A DNA stretch of 64,000 nucleotides, taken from assembly GCA_049472395.1 (NCBI GenBank), contig JBLIRR010000026.1:25989-89988 (forward strand), in the 5' to 3' direction. The notes under the pieces were generated by a model that worked only from the letters and a program-made list of their open reading frames with translations, had not been told where the DNA came from and did no database searches. Source of the DNA: JBLIRR01 sp049472395. Lineage in GTDB: Bacteria; SZUA-182; DTGQ01; JBLIRR01. Shown piece by piece: positions 56,699 through 64,000 of this stretch. Within the stretch, counting starts at the first letter, position 1; the number at the start of each line of letters is the position of its first letter. The position numbers and the translations under genes were made by a program.

Positions 56699-57726
56699 AA
56701 AAACCAACTCTTTTAATTGGCGATTATTCAGGGATCGATGATCTTAAACAGGCTATTTTATACACCCCATACACATCGATCGACGAGTCTATACCCACAT
56801 GTCGATTCAGGGGAACTTATATCGAAGCGTTCGATCCCGGAATTGATACTATGAAAGTTACTGTATGGCAACGGAATATAGCGAAAATCCGAAAGATGGA
56901 CGTATCACTTCCCACTATCGTATCACTCTCGATTAGCGGAGATGGAATATTAACCGATATCTTTCTCGATGAATCGTTCAAAGGGAGTAAGGGATTAACC
57001 TGCTGTAGGAAGTACCTCAATAAAAACCTTCGTCAAAAACTGATCGGCCGGATTTTTAATAAAGACATTATTAAGCATTTAAAAATCAATAATCTTTATT
57101 GTTACCACCTTGTCGAAGTCCTACTCGGCGCATATAGTTACATCCAAATAGTAAGTGAGCACGATTGGTCCGTTCGTTCTATTACAGAGGATCACCTGGA
57201 GGAAGAGGTTATGGATGTGTTTGTCGAAGGGGGGGATATCCATTACAGTGGCAAATATATAAGTGATGAGAAATGCGATCTATTGTTTACCTTAGTTTTC
57301 CATGACATTATCTGCAGGATAGGATTCAACCGGAAGGGCAATTTGAGCAAGATCGATAACACTCGGTGTGATTTCTACCTCTGGGATAAACTCATTTTTA
57401 GCCAGGACGTGACGATCGAATCAGATGGATTCATATACGGAAGCCTTCAGAAAGTTCTTTTTAGATGCATAGAAACGATTAGGCCATTTGTATATAACAA
57501 AAAACGCATTCGTCTTCTCAACACAAATCTGTTCCCGCTCGCTTTCATCGGGCTCCTCGTCCAGGGGATCGCCATGCGTTTATTCAGAAATAACTATCAT
57601 TATATTATGCATATACTCACCGGTCTTCAACGGCATAACGATATACCGCTTTGTATCGGAGCAGTGAAAACAGAAAAAGAAGCTGGGCGATACTTCCCAG
57701 ATTTCAGTCTGGATACTCTGATATAA
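56695..57726 (+). CDS. DUF2889-like protein (copy 2), function unknown
   Basis: A 343-residue paralogue of the protein at 14297. Shared marks are the WQRNIAKIRK segment, SFKGSKGLTCCRKYL, LYCYHLVEVLLGAY in the DUF2889-like part, and RIRLLNTNLFPLAFIGLL with CIGA...AGRYFPDF in the C-terminal half. It lacks the NNII repeat of copy 1. No catalytic residues of a known class stand out; the conserved Cys and His (TCC, YCYHL) are candidates. It is coupled to the ACP gene and followed 40 bases later by an acyl ligase. An ACP-bound acyl-processing or transfer role would fit but is not shown. Confidence 0.72.
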   Translation: MKKPTLLIGDYSGIDDLKQAILYTPYTSIDESIPTCRFRGTYIEAFDPGIDTMKVTVWQRNIAKIRKMDVSLPTIVSLSISGDGILTDIFLDESFKGSKGLTCCRKYLNKNLRQKLIGRIFNKDIIKHLKINNLYCYHLVEVLLGAYSYIQIVSEHDWSVRSITEDHLEEEVMDVFVEGGDIHYSGKYISDEKCDLLFTLVFHDIICRIGFNRKGNLSKIDNTRCDFYLWDKLIFSQDVTIESDGFIYGSLQKVLFRCIETIRPFVYNKKRIRLLNTNLFPLAFIGLLVQGIAMRLFRNNYHYIMHILTGLQRHNDIPLCIGAVKTEKEAGRYFPDFSLDTLI

Positions 57727-57766
57727 TCTAAGTATATACAATAATAAAGAAATAATAGAGGTAGCT

Positions 57767-59398
57767 ATGATTTTCAGTAGTCCAACACTCGATTGCGTCC
57801 TTCGCAGCGTGTGTAAAAAATATTCCAAAAAGAAGGCGGTCATATTCAATAACGAGTCAATTACTTACCGGCAGATTCTTTCATATTCAATGAACCTGGC
57901 TAACAGCTTGGCCGATCTCGGAATCCACAAGGGCGATAAGGTGGCGATTATCCTTCCGAATTGTTTTGAATATCTTTATGTGTACTTTGCCTGTTTTTTT
58001 CTAGGCGCATGGGCGACACCTATGAGCACCAGATGGGAACGCGAGGAGCTTAAAAATGTCCTTACTGATTCCGATTCCAAAATGGTTATTTATCAGGACA
58101 GGATTGGAGTGTTCAACTATAATAAGATCCTCGCTTCTTTACGGTATGAAATCCCGTTATGCGAATATTTCGTATGCAAGGGTAAAGGATTGATTGAAGG
58201 AGCGATACACCTTTCTTCATTGATTCATACATCAACTTCCATTGAATGGCAACCAGTACAATCGGAACGGATTGAAGCTGATGATGTCGCCATACTGGCA
58301 TACACATCAGGTACCACGGGAAAACCTAAAGGTGTCATGATCCCTCATAACACCCTTGTCACCACATCCTATCATACTGGGAAACTCTGGGGATTCGAAG
58401 GGGATACGTCGTTTTCTGTTGCTCCGCTTTACGCAGCGCAAGGTTTTCTCGCCGTGCTTATCGATTTGGTTTCTGGAGTAACGATGAAATGGATTGAAAA
58501 TTTCAATCCCAACGATATTCTCTCTGAAATAGCAAAAAAAGATCTGCATGTTTTTCATACACAGCCCACTATGTGGTCAATATTATTATCCCAGCCATAT
58601 TTTGACCATATCGATTTCAGTCACTTGAAAAAAGTAATTGTATCCGGATCGCTTTGCTCGTATGAGCTTGCGAAACGGATTGAGGAGAGGACGGGTTGTA
58701 CACTCCTTAATGCATATGGATTGATAGAAGCGACAGGGGTCGTCACCATCACGAGATTGGATGACCCGAAAGAGGTGCGTTTTGGTACTGTTGGACAACC
58801 GATCGATGGTGTAGAAATCAAAATAACTGACAAAGAAAGGAAGGAGGTTCCTGTCGGGGAGACGGGCGAACTTGCTGTGCGTGGCTACGTCATGAAAGGC
58901 TATTACAAGAATCCGGAGAAAACGGCGGAAGTAATAGATGGCGATGGGTGGCTTTATACCGGTGATCTTGCCCAGATGCATGAAGATGGCCTAAATATCA
59001 AAATCGTCGGAAGGTGTAAGGATATGGTGATCCGAGGCGCTTTCAATATCTATCCCATTGATATAGAAGAGTGCATTGTGCAGAACGAACAGGTTGAAGA
59101 TGTCTCAGTGGTCGGGAGGCCGGATGAGATCCTCGGCGAAAGCCTCATCGCCTTCGTCATACCGACGGTCGATGCCACTATTTCACCTGGGGATATTAAG
59201 CGTTTTTGCCGTGGCAGAATAGCAAATTATAAAGTTCCGGACGAGGTGCATTTCGTCTCACAGTTTCCGATTCTTCTTTCTGGGAAAATTCAAAAGAATG
59301 TGCTTAGGGAATGGGCAGAGCACGGGATACCTCTTGAATGCATGATTCTTTTTGATGATAAGACACTCTCAGAAGTATCTTTAGAAAAACAGTTTTGA
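57767..59398 (+). CDS. Acyl-AMP/acyl-CoA ligase (copy 2)
   Basis: A 543-residue ANL enzyme of the same length as the ligase at 41378 and similar throughout (SVAPLYAAQGF, FHTQPTMW, RCKDMVIRGAFNIYPIDIEE). Motifs are intact: AYTSGTTGKPKGVM, LNAYGLIEAT, LYTGDLAQ and LLSGKIQKN. It should activate a carboxylic acid for the ACP encoded two genes upstream. Two such ligases imply either two acyl inputs or a duplicated loading system with divided roles. The codons of 56695-59398 look more GC-rich than the neighbouring KAS III gene, an impression only. Confidence 0.88.
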   Translation: MIFSSPTLDCVLRSVCKKYSKKKAVIFNNESITYRQILSYSMNLANSLADLGIHKGDKVAIILPNCFEYLYVYFACFFLGAWATPMSTRWEREELKNVLTDSDSKMVIYQDRIGVFNYNKILASLRYEIPLCEYFVCKGKGLIEGAIHLSSLIHTSTSIEWQPVQSERIEADDVAILAYTSGTTGKPKGVMIPHNTLVTTSYHTGKLWGFEGDTSFSVAPLYAAQGFLAVLIDLVSGVTMKWIENFNPNDILSEIAKKDLHVFHTQPTMWSILLSQPYFDHIDFSHLKKVIVSGSLCSYELAKRIEERTGCTLLNAYGLIEATGVVTITRLDDPKEVRFGTVGQPIDGVEIKITDKERKEVPVGETGELAVRGYVMKGYYKNPEKTAEVIDGDGWLYTGDLAQMHEDGLNIKIVGRCKDMVIRGAFNIYPIDIEECIVQNEQVEDVSVVGRPDEILGESLIAFVIPTVDATISPGDIKRFCRGRIANYKVPDEVHFVSQFPILLSGKIQKNVLREWAEHGIPLECMILFDDKTLSEVSLEKQF

Positions 59399-59483
59399 TC
59401 TATAGAAATATTTCAAAATTAAGCGAATAGAATTCTTTAATAAATATAAATATGAAGGTATAAATAAAGGAGAATTTAATTAT

Positions 59484-60554
59484 ATGGAGAATATAAAAAT
59501 TAAATCCCTTTCCTATTATATTCCAGAAGGGAGAATTAACAATGGAGCTATTCTAGACAAAGTAAAAAGCACAAATAAAGAAAAATTCAATCCTGATGAA
59601 ATGGAAATTCTTTTATATAGCTGTGAGAGAAAATTTGATTTTTTAGGATTAGATACAAGATCCTATAGTCCTGATCTAATAAAAGACAATATAATCACTA
59701 TGGCAATAAAATCAGCCAAAAAAGCAATAGAAAAAATTGATATGGACCCAAATGACATTGACTGTGTCATCATGGCAGGAATTTCTAATCCTTACAGAGA
59801 ACCGGTTGCGTCATGCATAGTTGCGAGTCATATAGGTATTCAACAATTAGATTATTTTGATATAAATGATACATGCAACGGATTCATGAAAGCTGTTGAG
59901 ATTTCAAGTTTATATATTAATGAGGGTAAATATAAAAATATCTTAATCGTTACCAGTGAGAATCCATCAGAATTGGAAGAAGGATATGATGCATACCCAT
60001 ATGCGGATACAATTGATGATTTTAACAATCGGATTGGCAGTTTAATTGTTGGAGCAGGGGCAGCGGCTATGATAGTTAGCTCCGATGGTAATAGTAGAAA
60101 AATAATTGATTATAAAGAAAAAAAGGAAACAAAAAATTGGGAAGCCTCCATTTTAAAAGTTCCTCATACAATGCTTCCGGAAAATAAAGGGAAAAAAGAG
60201 AACAGTGGTTTGTGGGCAGATGCCCGCCTGATTTCGGCAACTATTATTCAGGAGATGCCAGATTTTATCGAAAAGTGTCTGAGAGAATGGGAATTAAAAG
60301 TGGAAGATATTGATATTCTGATTACTCACCAGCTGGGTAATAATGTGACATTTGCAACTCTTGATAAACTGAAGATTGATCGTAGTAAAGCTCCTGTAAA
60401 TACTTTTAGGGAATTGGGAAATATTGCTAATGCTAATATCCCAATTAATTTAGCTATTGCTGATGAACAAGGGCATATTAAGCATGGTGATAATATTATA
60501 CTCTTAAATAGTGCTTGCGGTATGACATTTTCTGTCACTTACATAAAATGGTAA
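59484..60554 (+). CDS. KAS III-like ketosynthase/acyltransferase (copy 2)
   Basis: A 356-residue paralogue of the enzyme at 13214 with the same complete triad: C131 (NDTCNGF), H282 (THQLGNN) and N313 (LGNIANAN). Both copies share an N-terminal pattern (YYIPEGRINNG, here) and the C-terminal HGDNIILLNSACGMTFS. AAAGGAG precedes the start. It is the last gene of the co-directional run and follows the ligase. It may join a ligase-activated, ACP-bound acyl group to another unit, or transfer it to the product. No terminator is obvious in the 160 bases after it. Confidence 0.87.
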   Translation: MENIKIKSLSYYIPEGRINNGAILDKVKSTNKEKFNPDEMEILLYSCERKFDFLGLDTRSYSPDLIKDNIITMAIKSAKKAIEKIDMDPNDIDCVIMAGISNPYREPVASCIVASHIGIQQLDYFDINDTCNGFMKAVEISSLYINEGKYKNILIVTSENPSELEEGYDAYPYADTIDDFNNRIGSLIVGAGAAAMIVSSDGNSRKIIDYKEKKETKNWEASILKVPHTMLPENKGKKENSGLWADARLISATIIQEMPDFIEKCLREWELKVEDIDILITHQLGNNVTFATLDKLKIDRSKAPVNTFRELGNIANANIPINLAIADEQGHIKHGDNIILLNSACGMTFSVTYIKW

Positions 60555-60717
60555 ATTATTAACTTAAAAAAATTTATTACTAATTTTTATAAATTTACAG
60601 ATATATGTATATTAAAGAAATTGTCTCATTAAATTCCTGGTCTATCATTTTGGAATTGGATTGACATAAGCGGGCGCCTTTATCAGGTGTGGCCATGAAT
60701 TTTCAAAGGGAAATAAT

Positions 60718-61242
60718 ATGAGTGATTTGCCTTTTTTATTGCAGAAGCAACCTCTCATTCATCCCAGCGTTTTTATAGCGCAAGGAGTAAAAATTATAGG
60801 GGATGTAAGGATTGGAAAAGATGCCTCTATTTGGTTTAATAGCGTATTAAGGGGAGATATTAGTTATATATCCATAGGGGAGAGGACCAATATTCAAGAT
60901 GGCTCTATTATTCATGTAGATAACAATAGTCCTTGTATTATTGGTAAGGAGGTCACAGTAGGCCATCAGGTGAATCTTCATGGATGTATTGTTGAAGATT
61001 GGTGTCTGATTGGAATAGGCGCGATAATACTTACGGGAGCAAAGATCAAAAAAGGAAGCCTCATTGCTGCTGGATCATTGGTGAAAGAAGGAACAACGGT
61101 TGAGGAAAGATCTTTAATGGCGGGAGTACCTGCAAAAAAGGTACGTGCTTTGGGTCCTGAATTTTTTGATAAACGTCGTGCTCATGCCTTAAAATATTTT
61201 AGATTGGCTGAAACATATAAAAATAAACTTGTTAATTTATAA
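60718..61242 (+). CDS. Gamma-carbonic-anhydrase-like hexapeptide-repeat protein
   Basis: A 174-residue left-handed beta-helix protein (YrdA/PaaY/CamH group). Hexapeptide repeats run from about 15 to 145, with NSVLRGDISYISIGERTNIQDGS-type spacing, and three His in IIHV and GHQVNLHG match the metal site, so zinc or iron binding is likely. The C-terminal helix is RRAHALKYFRLAE. Family members are carbonic anhydrases or of unknown role. It lies 160 bases past the cluster and may be an ordinary chromosomal gene. Confidence 0.9.
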   Translation: MSDLPFLLQKQPLIHPSVFIAQGVKIIGDVRIGKDASIWFNSVLRGDISYISIGERTNIQDGSIIHVDNNSPCIIGKEVTVGHQVNLHGCIVEDWCLIGIGAIILTGAKIKKGSLIAAGSLVKEGTTVEERSLMAGVPAKKVRALGPEFFDKRRAHALKYFRLAETYKNKLVNL

Positions 61243-61708
61243 GAATTTGATCGGATAAGACCAACCAAAAGGGCTTTCTCTTTACAAATAGCCCCCTACT
61301 AATCATTTACTGAAAATGGCAGGATTGCCAAATCCGGTAAATGCTGATTTACCAAGACGATGCACTGTTACTAAAGTAGCTGAGAAGCATAGGTGGACAG
61401 AGCCATATGAGGCAACCCATTCCATAAAAACGATAGCCTTGATAGCTAATAGAATTCCCTGATCGCTTACATGGCCGAGACATCAAATTGAATTCAATTG
61501 TATCTTTCACTTAAGATTGAAAGAGGTGTCGAGCTTTATCTTTATTACAGGCATACCCTGGGATTCTCAACCCTTTTGCTAGACCAAATGAAATTTTTTT
61601 CGCATGCACTCTTGCCGAAAGGTCACAAAACAAATAAAATTGTAAAAACTAGATTCAAGGTAAACGAACTCAAGCTGAATAAGAAAAGCTTGAATATTAA
61701 TGATTTTT
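61243..61708. other. Degenerate stretch, possible gene remnants
   Basis: No intact gene is visible. One frame at 61318-61461 reads like decayed coding sequence (LPNPVNADLPRRCTV, then KVAEKHRWTEPYEA) before a stop, with a methyltransferase-like flavour I cannot confirm. From 61498 another frame (RGVELYLYYRHTLGFS, then DQMKFFSHAL) vaguely resembles the N-terminus of a tyrosine recombinase and runs into the 3' end of the minus-strand nitrilase gene. GGGCT/AGCCC near 61270 could be a weak stem. Confidence 0.3.
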
Positions 61709-62518
61709 CTAGACAGTTAGAATCTTCCTTGAAATGAGCGAATCAAGGTTTTGTTTATTTTTTAATGCAGGAATAAATTTTCTCACTTCATTAACTTTTT
61801 CGATAGCAAGATCATGGCAAATAATCCCTTCATCTGTTTCACTCATTGTGACTTTAACAGTACCCCATGGATCAATAACACAACTGTTTCCAACAAACCA
61901 AAAATCTTTATCCTTGCCTGTACGGTTAGATGCGATAAGATAAAGTTGATTTTCAATTGCCCTGCTTTTGAGGAGAGTTCTCCAGTGATCAAGCCGGGGG
62001 AAAGGAAATGCAGAGGCAACTATAAGCGCATTACATTTTTTTTCAACATATAAACGGCCAAGCTCGGGAAACCGGATATCATAACAGATCATCACGCCAA
62101 ATTTAAAAGAACCTACCGTAAACACAGCTAGTTTCTGTCCTGCTGTAAAAATCTCTTCCTCAATACTAAGAGGGAAAAGGTTCACCTTCCTGTATTTTGA
62201 CTCAATTTCACCCTTATTATTAAAAACAAACACAGAATTATATTTCCCCTTTTCATCAACTTCCAATAAACCTGCTGCAATATACATATCAAGACTTTTG
62301 GCAAGCTCCCCATAAAGCTCCACAGCTTCATCACAATCATAATCCAAATCTTTGAGCAAAGGAAGATTATACCCAACATTAAACAACTCGGGCAAAACAG
62401 CAAGTTGAACGCCTTCTTTTTTTGCTTTATGTAAAAAAGCAACTGTCTTTTCATTATTTTTAGTAACCTGACTCGGTTCAGAATTAATTTGAATACTTGC
62501 AATACGTAACTTATCCAT
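61709..62518 (-). CDS. Carbon-nitrogen hydrolase (nitrilase superfamily)
   Basis: A 269-residue amidase of the Nit2/omega-amidase type. The Glu-Lys-Cys triad is visible: Glu in LPELFNVGYN, Lys in YRKVNLFPL and Cys in MICYDIRFPELGRL. Length fits the family. On the minus strand GAGGA lies nine bases before the second ATG (62518) but abuts the first ATG (62527), so I chose 62518. It is convergent with the cluster and follows a decayed radical-SAM-activase-like fragment. It may be housekeeping, or may trim an amide from the product; the latter is speculation. Confidence 0.9.
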   Translation of the reverse strand: MDKLRIASIQINSEPSQVTKNNEKTVAFLHKAKKEGVQLAVLPELFNVGYNLPLLKDLDYDCDEAVELYGELAKSLDMYIAAGLLEVDEKGKYNSVFVFNNKGEIESKYRKVNLFPLSIEEEIFTAGQKLAVFTVGSFKFGVMICYDIRFPELGRLYVEKKCNALIVASAFPFPRLDHWRTLLKSRAIENQLYLIASNRTGKDKDFWFVGNSCVIDPWGTVKVTMSETDEGIICHDLAIEKVNEVRKFIPALKNKQNLDSLISRKILTV

Positions 62519-62529
62519 TATTGTCATTC

Positions 62530-62678
62530 CTCATAATAGTTGAAATACTTTTTGTAATGTGCATGATATGAAGAAATCTTAAGCACTGGCGATGCCTTAC
62601 AGAAGCCCACAGCAGCTCCTTCAAAACTTTTCCGCACATATCCCGGGGCAGATCTCGCAGCTTTCAATTATTTTCCAT
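62530..62678 (-). pseudogene. Frameshifted N-terminal fragment of a PflA-like radical SAM protein
   Basis: On the minus strand one frame reads ESCEICPGICAEKF and, after a one-base shift near AAAAGTTTT, another reads EGAAVGFCKASPVLKISSY followed by HAHYKKYF. Joined, this resembles the N-terminus of PflA-like (COG1313) radical SAM proteins, which have a CxLCPRxCGVNR...GxxGFC pattern and then KI-SYG-HF. Only this short part remains and it runs into the start of the nitrilase gene. It looks like a decayed gene. Confidence 0.45.
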
Positions 62679-63423
62679 AACTTTTCCTCTCTTTTTTTAA
62701 TCCACCAGTTTTATGCATCTTTAAATAAGCAGGCTCAAAAACTTTATTGATTGCAGAGTTTCCTTTATCAGTAGAAAATATTTTACCCCTTCATCAGATG
62801 ATTAGCAAATCTGATCTTAGTCATCATCTGTTAAAACACTAAACTCAGCCCATATAAAACTGTGGACAGAAACAGCTAATTTTACCTTTTTATCATCATT
62901 CCTATACTGTCCTTTCCGAATATTCATAGCCATTCAATTTATTGAATTTTTAAGCTTGCCGAATTATACTTCATGAAACAATTTTAATTGAAGGGCGCGG
63001 GCTATACAGAACAGAGCGCCGGTGAGAAGGGCAGCAGATGTGGGACTGACTAACTTCGTACCGGATGCTCCGAGCTAGGCAGAGGGAAAAGAGTTCTTTA
63101 AATATCGGTTACTAGGTGAGGCTTCCGGATTCATAATCAATAGGTACCGTCACCATTTGTATCTGCCTATACCTCATATGAGTTACTATCGATAATGAGT
63201 TTTACGCTCGTGTTCCCTCCCCAGGAACCATTCAGAATCTGCACTATTACATGGATCTTACTTCCTCGCATTGCGTTGTTTTTTCTCACCTACATTCTCT
63301 TACTTTTTCAATTCATTGAATAGGGGCCGTAAGGTCTCTGAAACTAATATCCTCTCCAAATATTTCCTTAATCTATTCACAAATAACAACACTATACGTA
63401 TATAATGACTTTCTTCATATGGC
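62679..63423. other. Intergenic region without a recognised gene
   Basis: About 750 bases with many stops in all frames. Base composition shifts locally (62990-63080 is more GC-rich than its flanks). I find no tRNA, clear terminator or long repeat. The mixed character fits a decayed or recombined boundary. Confidence 0.4.
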
Positions 63424-63777
63424 ATGAGGGACAAAACCACCGTCCTTTACAAAAAAAGGCAAGATGTGCATACTGCACATCTTTCGACCAGGGTGACAAG
63501 AAAGTTTCGAGTCACCCATCCATTTCACCCACTTTTCTGTCAGGAATTTGAAAGTACCAGTCGTAAACGGATTAATGGCAGAAATCACTTTGTTTTCTAT
63601 GACAATAAGGGCAGACGAACAACAATGCCCGTTAAATGGACAGATGCGCCTGAAGAGGAGGATGTATATGTTGTTATTTCTGCAGGTCGCGCTTATTTTC
63701 GTGTTGAAGACCTTATTCTTTTATGGGATTTATTAAGGAGTTTAAAAAATGATTTTTTTCCCGAATCCAGACAATAA
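63424..63777 (+). CDS. DUF5372 (Y4bD/Y4pK-like) small protein
   Basis: A 117-residue protein. Residues about 28-100 match the pattern I know for Y4bD/Y4pK-like proteins: RVTHPFHPLFCQEFE, a FYDNKGRRTTMPVKWTD segment, VVISAGRAYFRVEDLI and a C-terminal helix. These are usually found beside transposases or site-specific recombinases. The true start may be later (a GTG before TRKFRVTHPF), as no good ribosome binding site precedes 63424. A promoter and a new start follow at the window edge. The family call is from memory. Confidence 0.6.
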   Translation: MRDKTTVLYKKRQDVHTAHLSTRVTRKFRVTHPFHPLFCQEFESTSRKRINGRNHFVFYDNKGRRTTMPVKWTDAPEEEDVYVVISAGRAYFRVEDLILLWDLLRSLKNDFFPESRQ

Positions 63778-63916
63778 TCACCCTTTTTACTGTAAAGTAA
63801 ATTATGCCGCAGATGTAAAGATAATTATGTCAATATACCAGAGAAGGCCCCTGATAAAAAAGAGCCATTCAATCCCTAAAATTCTTTTATTTTCAGTATA
63901 TTATTCCTTAATACAC

Positions 63917-63945
63917 TTGACAATCATTTTTCTCTATGACATAAT
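63917..63945 (+). promoter_or_regulatory. Sigma-70-type promoter at the window edge
   Basis: TTGACA (63917-63922) and CATAAT (63940-63945) are 17 bases apart. A strong ribosome binding site (AAAGGAGGTGG) follows about 25 bases downstream, so a gene probably begins at the right edge. Confidence 0.6.
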
Positions 63946-63979
63946 TTATTTTACACTCACAAGGAGCACAAAGGAGGTG

Positions 63980-64000
63980 GTGAAGACGAAGAATAAAAAT
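63980..64000 (+). CDS. Start of a gene cut by the window edge
   Basis: Seven codons from a GTG (reading MKTKNKN) right after AAAGGAGGTG. The spacing is short, so the true start may be a little later. Nothing can be said about function; next to a DUF5372 gene, a recombinase or transposase would be common. Confidence 0.3.

Noticed and set aside
60660..60710. TTGACA at about 60661 as a sigma-70 promoter for the carbonic-anhydrase-like gene
   Set aside because: No acceptable -10 hexamer is found at 16-18 bases spacing.
61734..62053. Plus-strand frames opposite the nitrilase gene
   Set aside because: They are antisense shadows of a well-supported nitrilase with a complete Glu-Lys-Cys triad.
1..64000. 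CRISPR array, rRNA or tRNA genes, intact insertion sequence
   Set aside because: No regularly spaced repeats, no cloverleaf or rRNA motifs and no intact transposase with inverted ends were seen.

Overview
The window looks like a chromosomal segment from an AT-rich (visual impression, not computed) Gram-negative, probably anaerobic bacterium. Pointers are FecR/TPR/beta-barrel and LolA-like envelope proteins, lipoprotein signals, sigma-54 control, two radical SAM enzymes and a ferredoxin-fused nitroreductase. Desulfobacterota, Nitrospirota or Planctomycetota would fit, but the sequence alone does not settle the lineage.

Layout. 1-640: no convincing gene. 641-6769: a CHASE2 adenylate/guanylate cyclase, a secreted FecR-TPR-barrel protein with a near-consensus sigma-70 promoter, and a small Cys-rich lipoprotein, closed by a two-way terminator. 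6816-8426 (minus): a GAF sigma-54 activator. 8427-9062: a regulatory gap with a 17-bp palindrome, a well-spaced -24/-12 sigma-54 promoter and a structured leader. 9063-60554: about 51.5 kb of genes all on the + strand with short gaps, forming one hybrid polyketide/nonribosomal peptide cluster. 60718-62518: a gamma-carbonic-anhydrase-like protein and a nitrilase-family amidase. 62530-64000: decayed genes, a DUF5372-type protein and the start of another gene, resembling a mobile or decaying boundary.

How the cluster could work. A NusG paralogue of the RfaH/UpxY/LoaP type opens the run and could allow transcription through the very long operon. Four genes (FkbK, FkbH, FkbJ and FkbI types) should make hydroxymalonyl-ACP; the O-methyltransferase that would give methoxymalonyl is absent. 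The assembly line mixes logics: PKS1 (KS-AT-DH-KR-ACP, own AT), a glycine-type A-PCP protein ending in half a condensation domain, two AT-less KS-DH-KR-ACP proteins served by a stand-alone AT, and a 2543-residue KS-AT-ACP-aminotransferase-C-A protein resembling iturin/mycosubtilin beta-amino-acid machinery. That last protein ends in a visibly degenerate A domain with no carrier after it. A stand-alone proline-type A domain, a free carrier protein and a PltE-like dehydrogenase suggest a pyrrole-2-carboxyl unit. Two acyl ligases with free ACPs suggest acyl loading in trans. No thioesterase or terminal reductase is visible.

The least explained part is a repeated set placed near both ends of the cluster: a KAS III-like enzyme, a DUF2889-like protein and a free ACP (plus an acyl ligase at the 3' end). 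With the DUF169 protein, the embedded LolCD/LolA-like export set, the dead A domain and the half C domain, it makes this a candidate for an undescribed biosynthetic system. The product is not predicted.
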